A stretch of DNA of 64,000 nucleotides from Marinobacter sp. (lineage in GTDB: Bacteria > Pseudomonadota > Gammaproteobacteria > Pseudomonadales > Oleiphilaceae). Made by a program: the position numbers and the translations under genes. The notes below the pieces were generated by a model. That model was not told where the DNA came from. It saw only the letters and a list, made by a program, of their open reading frames with translations, and searched no databases. How positions within the stretch are numbered: the stretch's first letter is position 1; each line of letters starts with the position of its first letter. Below are positions 9,211-16,881 of the stretch, one piece after another. The stretch lies in NCBI GenBank assembly GCA_029264995.1, contig JAJUKC010000002.1, positions 47,266 through 111,265 on the forward strand, in the 5' to 3' direction.

Positions 9211-9971
9211 CTACAACGGCAAAGGGACTTCGTCCTGCCGGAACCAACAGGCAATGCTGTATCGGGTGCGATTGGCAGGCAATACCTCGTGGGGCACATC
9301 CTCACTCAAAAACAGGGCTGCCCGCCCTGCTTCAGGTCGGACCAGGCCCACCATCCGGTCTTCGTTATCGGGGCTGAACACCCGCAACTCTCCCCCGTCC
9401 TCCAGCTGCCAACCCTCATTCAGATACAGCACCAGACTGACCACGCGTGAGGCCCTGCCCCGGAAGCTGTCCAGGTGGCGTTTGTAGAAATCACCAGGCT
9501 GATAGGTGGCATAGTGTGCCTCATAACGCTTCAGCCCAAGAAACAAGCGCTGGTTCAGACCAGCCCGCAGGGCATCAAAGAACCGGAACAACTCTGCCTG
9601 GGCGACGGTATAACCATCCAGCCAGGCAATTTTATCCCGGCGGACACTGCGATCGCGGGTCAGGTCGGCACCGCGCCCGATCCCTGCCCGCCCATGGCTT
9701 CAGTACGGTCCAGTATCTCCACCTCGTTACGAAGCGCCGCGATCAATCCAGCGGGTAAATGCCCGAGCAGATCGAGCTCAATCCAGGCTTTCTCGCTCAG
9801 GTTATCGGCCAGCTCATCCAGCCAGTCATCAGGCATCGACACCGAATCACAGCGGCCAGCATCGCCGATCTTGGCGCTGTCACCAGCCACCTTGTCCAGC
9901 TGCCCGGCAGACTGCTCAAGCAGCGGCTCCGGCATCCGCAAAACCACCGCCACAGGATTTTCGGATTCCAT
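9211..9971 (-). pseudogene. 2OG-Fe(II) oxygenase gene split by a one-base frameshift
   Basis: Two minus-strand ORFs form one protein. The N-terminal piece starts at an ATG at 9971 with a GAGGG ribosome site. It reads to EILDRTEAMG and then runs into an out-of-frame tail and stop (9660). The downstream frame carries GIGRGADLTRDRSVRRDKIAWLDG and continues to the listed 126-aa ORF, with HLD (first two iron ligands), PHEV (third ligand) and RYSIACWF (2OG-binding Arg). One extra G in either of the GGG runs at 9687-9693 would rejoin them as about 253 aa. All catalytic residues lie after the shift, so the gene is either inactivated or misread there. The family is prolyl-4-hydroxylase-like dioxygenases; the substrate is unknown. 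Confidence 0.8.
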
Positions 9972-10062
9972 GTTCAGACCCTCACAATTTTGGCGTATTG
10001 TATTCGGAAACTCGCCGCGCGCACGGTTTTAAATTACTCTGAAGCTACGGAGTTTTACCTAA

Positions 10063-10326
10063 GGAGCCTCTGATCAACTCCAGATCGACTCTGCGAGCCC
10101 TGAGAGCTTCAGATGTAAGGCGCAGTTCGCAGCCAATGGCCGTAGCCCTTGGCAAGAGCTGCAACACAGCAGATGAAGCTCTCAGGGCTCGCCCTACGGG
10201 GCCTGCAGAGCGATCCACACTCCGCGTTGCGACTTTTTGAAAGGCAACCAGCCTTCCTGCAAAGTCGCGTCTTGATTGTGAACCGCTCTGAAGGCCAGAG
10301 ACGATTTGGAGTTAATCAGAGGCTCC
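10063..10326. mobile_element. MITE-like element with 25-bp terminal inverted repeats and CTAA target duplication
   Basis: A 264-bp segment with no credible gene. Its ends are imperfect inverted repeats of 25 bp with two mismatches: left 10063-10087 (GGAGCCTCTGATCAACTCC) and right 10302-10326 (complement begins GGAGCCTCTGATTAACTCC). Both ends are flanked by CTAA (10059-10062 and 10327-10330), a four-base target duplication of the YTAR type known for the IS5 group. No transposase is present, so it would have to be mobilised in trans. Inside are a perfect 19-bp inverted repeat (10093-10111 with 10174-10192) and a second hairpin around GCGACTTT/AAAGTCGC. It accounts for most of the 377-bp gap before the mutarotase gene. 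Confidence 0.85.
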
Positions 10327-10348
10327 CTAAAGGACGCAGTTTCTGAAT

Positions 10349-11269
10349 ATGTCGGACAGCAGTAGCAAGCCGCCAGCAACCGGAGGCCCCGGCAACTGGT
10401 CATTCACCCGCTGGAGTACCATCGGGCAACTGGAGGCACTTGAGGTTCATCACCCATTGTTCCAGGCCACGGTGTTTCTGCAGGGCGCACACCTCACTCA
10501 TTTCTCGCCAAAAGACGAACGTAACTGGCTCTGGCTCAGTGAACTCGCCCGCTTTCAACCCGGCCGGGCGATTCGCGGCGGTATTCCCGTGTGCTGGCCC
10601 TGGTTTGGAGACCCACTCCGGAACCCGCCGGAGATCCGCAAGCGAATAGTGTCTTCCTCAGCCCACGGCTTCGCCCGCACTGCTTTATGGCGACTGGAAG
10701 ATGTTCGGGAAAGCGCCCATGAAGTAGAGATCAGCCTGTCGCTCAGCGCCAACGACGATTTTGAAGAACACTGGGACGGCCACGCCCTGGCCCTGATCAC
10801 CTTCAGTTTTTCCGTTCGCGGTTGCCAGATCGCCCTGACAACCACCAATCTTTCAAAAGCGCCGCTGGCGTTCAGCCAGGCGCTGCACACCTACCTGCCC
10901 ACAGACGACATCCAGCGAACCCGCGTGCTGGGTCTGGGAAACAGCCAGTACATCGACACTCTGAAAGACTGGGAATACGCCTCACAGGAAGGGCCGGTCT
11001 ACTTCGAGGGTGAAGTAGACCGGATATACGAAACCGGCGAAGCACTGACCGTAGTATCACCCTCCGGCAAGCGAAAGCTTACGTCTGTAGGTAGTGACTC
11101 AACGGTGGTCTGGAACCCAGGCCCCGGAAAAGCGCAACGCCTGTCAGATTTTCCGGATTCTGCCTGGCAGAAAATGCTCTGCGTCGAAACAGCCAATGCA
11201 GCCTCGGATTACCGGGTATTAAATGAAGGCCAGAGCCACACACTGGGTGTATTCATCGGCCGCGCCTGA
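10349..11269 (+). CDS. yeaD: D-hexose-6-phosphate mutarotase (YeaD type)
   Basis: 306 aa, the usual length of YeaD-type aldose-1-epimerase-like enzymes, which interconvert alpha and beta anomers of glucose-6-phosphate and similar sugars. The family motif RGGIPVCWPWFG is clear, followed by SSAHGFARTALWRLEDV with one active-site His, LHTYLPTDDIQRTRVLGL with the second, and EVDRIY with the catalytic Glu region. The start ATG lies 22 bp after the end of the MITE-like element. The only nearby ribosome-site match, AAAGGA, is within the reconstituted target site and rather far (14 nt) from the ATG. Expression may therefore be altered by the insertion. Confidence 0.9.
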   Translation: MSDSSSKPPATGGPGNWSFTRWSTIGQLEALEVHHPLFQATVFLQGAHLTHFSPKDERNWLWLSELARFQPGRAIRGGIPVCWPWFGDPLRNPPEIRKRIVSSSAHGFARTALWRLEDVRESAHEVEISLSLSANDDFEEHWDGHALALITFSFSVRGCQIALTTTNLSKAPLAFSQALHTYLPTDDIQRTRVLGLGNSQYIDTLKDWEYASQEGPVYFEGEVDRIYETGEALTVVSPSGKRKLTSVGSDSTVVWNPGPGKAQRLSDFPDSAWQKMLCVETANAASDYRVLNEGQSHTLGVFIGRA

Positions 11270-11281
11270 GCGGCGACTTCT

Positions 11282-12115
11282 TTGACACAGGGAGCGGGCA
11301 TGGGCCTGGCATCGTATCTGAGATCGAAACTGATACCGGCGGAACTGGACGAGCAGGTAAACCGCATTCGCAAACCCATCGGCACACTAGGCTACGATCC
11401 CTGGGGTTATAACGACGAAGCGGTGAAATACGGCTTTTCCGTTGCCCGGCAAATCTACGAGAAGTACTTCCGGGTCAGTGCCTCCGGCGTTGATAACGTG
11501 CCGGCAGAAGGCCCGGTACTGATTATCGCCAACCACTCCGGCCAGTTGCCCATCGACGGTCTGCTCATTGGTTATGCCCTCGCCTCACGGGAAAAAAATC
11601 CTCGAATTCCCCGCGCCATGATCGAGCGGTTCTTTCCGACGGTGCCGTGGCTTGGCAACCTCCTGAACGAAATCGGCGCGGTACTTGGAGATCCCGTCAA
11701 CTGCGCGAAGATGCTGGCCAACAATGAAGCGGTGATTGTGTTTCCGGAGGGCGTGAGAGGCTCCGGCAAGCTCTATCGCGACAGGTATCAGCTGAAACGT
11801 TTCGGCAACGGCTTTATGCATCTGGCCATGAAGTACAAGGCGCCCATTGTTCCCGTGGGGGTTGTGGGTTGCGAAGAGACCATCCCGGCCATCGCCAACA
11901 TCAAACCCCTGGCCAATGCCCTGGGCGTACCCTACGTTCCCGTCGCACTGCCGGTGGTGCTCCCCGCCAAAGTGCACCTGAATTTCGGCGAACCCATGTA
12001 TTTCGATGATGCCGAAATCCCTGAAGAACAGGTGACCGAACGGGTAGAGGCAGTGAAGGCCGAGATCAGCCGACTGATTGACAAAGGGCTGAGCGAAAGG
12101 AAAAGGCTGTTCTGA
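11282..12115 (+). CDS. PlsC-like lysophospholipid acyltransferase
   Basis: 277 aa. The acyltransferase HxxxxD motif is IIANHSGQLPIDG, and the phosphate-binding block is VIVFPEGVRGSGK, both typical of LPLAT/AGPAT enzymes that acylate glycerol-phosphate backbones at the inner membrane. Further family blocks are PWLGNLLNEIGAV and APIVPVGVVGCEET. Translation may start at the second methionine (MGLASYLRSK, codon 7). The stop overlaps the next gene's ATG (TGATG at 12113-12117), so the acyltransferase and the SDR protein are translationally coupled. The exact acyl acceptor is not determinable. Confidence 0.88.
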   Translation: MTQGAGMGLASYLRSKLIPAELDEQVNRIRKPIGTLGYDPWGYNDEAVKYGFSVARQIYEKYFRVSASGVDNVPAEGPVLIIANHSGQLPIDGLLIGYALASREKNPRIPRAMIERFFPTVPWLGNLLNEIGAVLGDPVNCAKMLANNEAVIVFPEGVRGSGKLYRDRYQLKRFGNGFMHLAMKYKAPIVPVGVVGCEETIPAIANIKPLANALGVPYVPVALPVVLPAKVHLNFGEPMYFDDAEIPEEQVTERVEAVKAEISRLIDKGLSERKRLF

Positions 12116-13062
12116 TGAGCAAGCACCAACGACCCCGCATTCTGATTACCGGCGCTGCCGGCGCACTGGCCCAACAGGTGATCCGCCGCCTGCGAGAAAC
12201 CTGCGATCTGGTGGCTGTCGATTTCCGGGAACAGGTTTACCTGGGCGACGACATTCCCAGCTACTGCATTGACTTCAACAAGCGGGTCTTTGAAGACCTG
12301 TTCCGACGCTACGAGTTTGATGGCGTGATACATCTCGGCCGCATACTCTCCAGCCAGCTGACCCGCATGCGCCGCTATAACGCCAATGTACTGGGCACCC
12401 AGAAGCTGCTGGATCTGTCGCACAAATACGGCATACGCCGGGTGATTGTGCTCTCCACTTACCATGTCTATGGTGCGGTGGCCTATAACCCGGCGCTGAT
12501 TGACGAATCCGCCCCCCTCAAAAGCGCGGGCCTGAGCGCCGATCTGGTGGATTCGGTGGAGCTTGAGAATCTGGCCAACATCTATCTTTGGCGATACCCG
12601 GAACTCAACATCACTATTCTTCGGCCCTGCAACATCGTGGGCCCCGGTGTTCGCAACACCATGAGCACCTTGCTTGGCAGCGAACGTGCGCCGGTACTGG
12701 CAGGCTTTTCGCCGATGATGCAGTTCATCCATATCGACGATATGGCCGACGCCATCGTCGCCGCCTGGTCCAAGCCGGTAAAAGGCGTATTCAATGTTGC
12801 TCCGCAAGACTGGGTGGCCTACCAGCACGCGCTCAAGCTCTGCGGCTGTAAAACCATCCCCATTCCCTCCATTCCACCAAGCGTGCCGAAGGCCATTGCC
12901 CGGATTCTGAACCTGCGCAGCTTTCCGTCCTTCCTGATGGCATTCTTCAAGTACCCGGTGGTTATTGACGGTCGCGCCTTCGCCCGGGAATTCGGTTTCC
13001 AGCCCAAACGGCCACTGAAAGAGATTTTCCGGTATTATCGCGATAACAAAAAACCGGTGTGA
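12115..13062 (+). CDS. NAD-dependent epimerase/dehydratase-type SDR protein
   Basis: 315 aa extended SDR. The Rossmann motif is ILITGAAGALAQQVIRRL, with the third glycine of GxxGxxG replaced by Ala. The strand after it (LVAVDFREQVYLGDD) and VIHLGRI are as in the family, and LRPCNIVGPGVRN is the usual substrate-side block. The catalytic YxxxK is not seen. Where Y..SK.E.E is expected the sequence reads ADLVDSVELENL, so this may be a non-catalytic or mechanistically divergent member. The C-terminal YYRDNKKPV is basic. It is coupled to the upstream acyltransferase and could act on a lipid-linked or sterol-like substrate, which is inference only. Confidence 0.8.
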   Translation: MSKHQRPRILITGAAGALAQQVIRRLRETCDLVAVDFREQVYLGDDIPSYCIDFNKRVFEDLFRRYEFDGVIHLGRILSSQLTRMRRYNANVLGTQKLLDLSHKYGIRRVIVLSTYHVYGAVAYNPALIDESAPLKSAGLSADLVDSVELENLANIYLWRYPELNITILRPCNIVGPGVRNTMSTLLGSERAPVLAGFSPMMQFIHIDDMADAIVAAWSKPVKGVFNVAPQDWVAYQHALKLCGCKTIPIPSIPPSVPKAIARILNLRSFPSFLMAFFKYPVVIDGRAFAREFGFQPKRPLKEIFRYYRDNKKPV

Positions 13063-13138
13063 AACCCATCGGTAATTTGAGCATTCAAATAGACGAACGG
13101 CCGGTTTCGGCGCTACCCTGTACAAATTAGATACAGTA

Positions 13139-13160
13139 CCCGGGCACCGGTAGGCCCGGG
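13139..13160 (+). promoter_or_regulatory. GC-rich hairpin in the prsK leader
   Basis: CCCGGGC and GCCCGGG (7 bp, 8-nt loop) form a strong stem 27 nt before the prsK ATG, and a third CCCGGG follows within 4 nt. There is no T-run, so it is a poor intrinsic terminator. A leader structure affecting prsK translation is possible. A ribosome site (AAGGAAAG) lies clear of the stem. Confidence 0.4.
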
Positions 13161-13186
13161 ATTCCCGGGGTTCAAGGAAAGAGCTA

Positions 13187-15325
13187 ATGTTCAGGGATCT
13201 CAGCGTGATCAGTCACGGTGCGGCAGCCGCTGTCTTCGCGGTTCTGGCCGCTCTCGTGGCTACCCGTTATCTTCGGCGCGACATTGATCGTGCTCTGTTC
13301 CTTGCTGCCACCGTGACCGCCCTGTGGGCCTCCGTACTGGTTACCCAGAGCCTCTGGGGATCGCCCGGGTTCTTCACCCGCTATCTGTTGGAACTGCTCA
13401 GAGACACCGCCTGGATACTCCTGCTGTTCGCCATGCTTCGCGACGGTTTTCGCCAGGGCCGATTTGGCAGTCAGATCAAAAAAGTATTGGGTGCCGCGAC
13501 GGCGATACTGATTATCACCTTACTGGCCCTTGGTACACTGGAGTTCGCCCTTAATATCGATCTGTTCAGCGGTAAAACCAAAGTAATTGGCCAGATAGCC
13601 CTGTCACTTCTGGGCCTGTCTCTGGTCGAACAGATCTGGAGAAACTCTACCGCCTTCGGCCGGTCCAGCATGAAGTACCTGTGCATCGGCGTTGCCACCA
13701 TCTTCGCCTTTGATTTCTTCATGTATGCCGATGCACTGCTGTTCGGGCAAGTCGCGGATTCGTTCTGGAATGCCCGCGGATTTGTGAACGCCGCACTCAT
13801 GCCCCTGTTCGCCATCAATGTTGTGAACACACGCAAACAACCAGTGGACTTCCAGCTTTCCCGTTCGGCGGTCTTCCACGCCGGCACCCTCATCTTCGCC
13901 GGCGGCTACCTGTTGCTGCTGGCCATCGGCGGTTACTACGTGCGGGCTCTCGGTGGTGAGTGGGGCGAAGCCCTTCAGGTTCTTTTCATCACCGTCTCCC
14001 TGGCGTTTCTGGTCACACTTCTGTTGTCGCGGCGTATTCGTGGCCGCCTGATGGTATTTATCAGCCAGAACTTCTTCGACTACAAGTACGACTACCGGGA
14101 AGAATGGCTCAAGCTCACCAAGGAACTGGCCAATCTGAGCAACGAACCGCCCCTGCCCGAGCGAGTGGTGCGCATTCTGGCCGGACTGGTGGAAAGCAAT
14201 GCCGGTGCGATCTGGATAAAGGGCGAGCAAAAAGATTTCCACCTGAAAGCCAGCGTGAACATCGCCACACCCAAGTACACCATCATTGATGAAGACTCGG
14301 ACATGGTGAAGTTCTTCAAAGATCGTGAATGGATCATAGACCTGAGCGAATACCGGGAAGACCCGGTGAGCTACAACCTGCTGGAAATACCAGACTCCAT
14401 CACCAAGACCCCGGAAGCCTGGCTGATCATCCCTCTGTATCTCGATAACGAACTCTACGGCATTGCCATGGTCGGCGCGCCCTACGCCAGGGTGGAGCTT
14501 AACTGGGAGAACTTCGACCTGATCAAGGTAGTGGCCCGCCAGACCTGTAACCTCATCGCTCAGAACGACGCCCAGAACCGGCTCTCACGGGCCATGCAGT
14601 TTGAAGCCGTCAGCAAGGCCAGCGCGTTCATGGTGCACGATCTGAAAACACTGATCGCCCAGTTGTCCCTGCTGGTCAAGAATGCCCCCAAACACCGGAA
14701 TAATCCGGCCTTTATCGACGACATGATTGCCACCACCGATCATGCGGTCCGTAAAATGTCGAACCTCGTGGATCATATCCGCAAACCATCCTCCGGGGCG
14801 GACGAGCAACGTGCTCCCATAGACCTGACCCAACTGGTCCGCGAGCTGATTGAAGACAACAGCCGCCGCAGCCCGGCACCGATGCTACTGGGTGCTCCAC
14901 CCGCCATCCAGGTATGCGCCGACAAAGAACAGCTGCGCAGCGTGCTGGGCCACCTGATTAGCAACGCCCAGGACGCCACGGCTCCAACCGGGGAAATCAC
15001 ACTGAACCTGAAAACGGCCAAAGGCAGCGTGGTGCTGTTTATCCAGGATACCGGCAGCGGCATGACGGAAGAGTTTATCCGCACCCGGCTTTTCAAACCC
15101 TTCGAAAGCACCAAAGGGCTTACCGGCATGGGCATTGGAGCCTATCAGGCCCGGGAATACATACAGGAGCTCGGCGGTTCAATTGACGTAACCAGCGAGC
15201 CCGGTCTGGGCTCCTGCTTTTCGGTACGTATTCCGCTGGCCAATGCGGCGACCGGTGAAGTGACCGGGAACAAGCCGGAACCGACAGATTCCGGTTTGCA
15301 CGAAGGCAGGCAAGCCGTCAATTAA
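13187..15325 (+). CDS. prsK: XrtA/PEP-CTERM system histidine kinase PrsK
   Basis: 712 aa. The first 300 residues are a run of about eight to ten hydrophobic helices. A GAF-like sensor domain follows (about 320-470; WLIIPLYLDNELYGIAMVG), then a phosphoacceptor segment FMVHDLKTLIAQLSLL with His at about 484. The ATPase domain has an N-box (GHLISNAQDAT), G1 (DTGSGM) and G2 (GMGIGAYQAREYIQELGG). The multi-helix N-terminus plus GAF plus this divergent H-box is the signature of PrsK, the sensor kinase of exosortase A loci. prsR follows after 135 bp on the same strand and is its expected partner. The signal sensed is unknown. Confidence 0.93.
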   Translation: MFRDLSVISHGAAAAVFAVLAALVATRYLRRDIDRALFLAATVTALWASVLVTQSLWGSPGFFTRYLLELLRDTAWILLLFAMLRDGFRQGRFGSQIKKVLGAATAILIITLLALGTLEFALNIDLFSGKTKVIGQIALSLLGLSLVEQIWRNSTAFGRSSMKYLCIGVATIFAFDFFMYADALLFGQVADSFWNARGFVNAALMPLFAINVVNTRKQPVDFQLSRSAVFHAGTLIFAGGYLLLLAIGGYYVRALGGEWGEALQVLFITVSLAFLVTLLLSRRIRGRLMVFISQNFFDYKYDYREEWLKLTKELANLSNEPPLPERVVRILAGLVESNAGAIWIKGEQKDFHLKASVNIATPKYTIIDEDSDMVKFFKDREWIIDLSEYREDPVSYNLLEIPDSITKTPEAWLIIPLYLDNELYGIAMVGAPYARVELNWENFDLIKVVARQTCNLIAQNDAQNRLSRAMQFEAVSKASAFMVHDLKTLIAQLSLLVKNAPKHRNNPAFIDDMIATTDHAVRKMSNLVDHIRKPSSGADEQRAPIDLTQLVRELIEDNSRRSPAPMLLGAPPAIQVCADKEQLRSVLGHLISNAQDATAPTGEITLNLKTAKGSVVLFIQDTGSGMTEEFIRTRLFKPFESTKGLTGMGIGAYQAREYIQELGGSIDVTSEPGLGSCFSVRIPLANAATGEVTGNKPEPTDSGLHEGRQAVN

Positions 15326-15460
15326 CCGACGGCCAAGACTATTTTGTGAAGCGAGCATTGCAAAGTGTCAATGTTCAGTTAAGAATCAGAGTCATGGAAT
15401 CGCGTTCGCCTCATGGGCGTCTATCCGATATGAACACGGAACAAAGGACTGGTTGTTGTT

Positions 15461-16831
15461 GTGAAGCAGTTATTGATAGTCGAGGATGATCCTGGCCTCC
15501 AGAGCCAGATGCGATGGTGCTTCAGTGAAGACATTGAAGTCTCGGTAGCCGCTGATCGGGAGGCAGCGCTAACGGCACTTCGGCGTCTTGAGCCTGAAGT
15601 GGTGACGCTGGATCTTGGCTTGCCACCCGACCCCGGCGGCGCCACTGAAGGTTTCGCCCTGCTGGAAGACATCCTTCGCCTGGCGCCCATGACCAAAGTG
15701 ATCGTGGTGACTGGCAGGGAAGACAAGGAAAACGCCGTCAAGGCCATAGGCATGGGAGCCTGCGACTTCTATCAGAAGCCCCTGGATGCCGACATCCTCA
15801 CCTTTGTGGTAAATCGGGCATTCCGCCTCGCGGAACTGGAAAAAGAAAACCGCGAACTGTCCTCGCAAGGCAATGGCACCAACATCAAAGGCATTGTTGC
15901 CGCCAGCCCCGAAATGCTGGTGATTTGCCGCACGGTTGAAAAAGTTGCGCCTACCGATGTCACCACCCTGATTACCGGAGAAACCGGTACCGGCAAGGAA
16001 CTTCTGGCCCGGGCCCTGCACGACCTGAGCCATCGCGCCGACAAACCCTTTGCGGCCATCAATTGCGCCGCCATTCCGGAAAACCTGCTGGAAAGCGAAC
16101 TGTTCGGGTTCGAGAAAGGCTCCTTTACCGGCGCGACCCAGTCCAAGAAAGGCAAGATTGAGAGCGCCAACGGCGGCACCCTGTTTCTCGACGAGATTGG
16201 CGATATGCCGATGGCACTGCAGGCCAAACTGCTTCGCTTCCTGCAGGAACGAGTGGTCGACCGGGTAGGTTCGGTAAAACCGATTCCCGTTGATGTCCGG
16301 GTGGTGTGCGCCACCCACCGGAATGTTCAGGACCTGATTGCCCAGGGCGATTTCCGGGAAGACCTGTATTACCGGATCAGTGAAATCACACTGGATGTGC
16401 CTGCCCTGCGTGAACGGGATGGCGACCCACTGGTGATCGCACAATCCCTCCTGAAAACCCTGGGGAAACAAATGGACCGCCCTAACCTCACGTTCTCGGA
16501 CGATGCGGTTCAGGCAATCAATGCCTACAGCTGGCCAGGCAATGTGCGTGAAATGATCAACAAGGTGAAGCGGGCGATCATCATGGCGGATGGCAAGCGC
16601 ATTACCGCCGAAGACCTGGTTCTGCCCCTTGAAGCGTGCGACACCGACTTTCAGCTCAACCTGCGCCAGGTACGTGAAGCGGCAGAACGAAAGGCGATTA
16701 TTCAGGCCCTCACCACCAGTAATTTCAACATGGCTCAGGCATCGCGCCTTCTGGGCGTTACCCGCCCGACGCTGTACAACCTGACCGACAAGTACCGGAT
16801 TGAGACCAACACCGCCCCAAACGAGGCCTGA
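15461..16831 (+). CDS. prsR: PEP-CTERM system sigma-54 response regulator PrsR
   Basis: 456 aa, NtrC-type architecture. The receiver domain has LLIVEDD acidic residues and phospho-acceptor Asp at about 51 (VTLDLGLPPD), with the conserved Lys in YQKPLDADI. The sigma-54 AAA+ domain has Walker A GETGTGKE, Walker B GGTLFLDEIGDM and the sigma-54 contact loop as GSFTGA (about 219-224) instead of GAFTGA. The C-terminal Fis-type helix-turn-helix is NMAQASRLLGVTRPTLYNL. The start is GTG with AAAGGA upstream. PrsR is the regulator associated with PEP-CTERM gene promoters, and -24/-12 promoters lie in front of both PEP-CTERM genes in this window. Confidence 0.94.
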   Translation: MKQLLIVEDDPGLQSQMRWCFSEDIEVSVAADREAALTALRRLEPEVVTLDLGLPPDPGGATEGFALLEDILRLAPMTKVIVVTGREDKENAVKAIGMGACDFYQKPLDADILTFVVNRAFRLAELEKENRELSSQGNGTNIKGIVAASPEMLVICRTVEKVAPTDVTTLITGETGTGKELLARALHDLSHRADKPFAAINCAAIPENLLESELFGFEKGSFTGATQSKKGKIESANGGTLFLDEIGDMPMALQAKLLRFLQERVVDRVGSVKPIPVDVRVVCATHRNVQDLIAQGDFREDLYYRISEITLDVPALRERDGDPLVIAQSLLKTLGKQMDRPNLTFSDDAVQAINAYSWPGNVREMINKVKRAIIMADGKRITAEDLVLPLEACDTDFQLNLRQVREAAERKAIIQALTTSNFNMAQASRLLGVTRPTLYNLTDKYRIETNTAPNEA

Positions 16832-16881
16832 GACACCCAATGCTGGAACAGAACAAGACCCGACGAAGGAAGGACCAGGGC

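Noticed and set aside
11932-13125. 397-aa minus-strand ORF
   Set aside because: It is antisense to the acyltransferase and SDR genes, which have clear family motifs and a TGATG coupling.
15569-16840. 423-aa minus-strand ORF
   Set aside because: It is the antisense shadow of prsR, without recognisable motifs.
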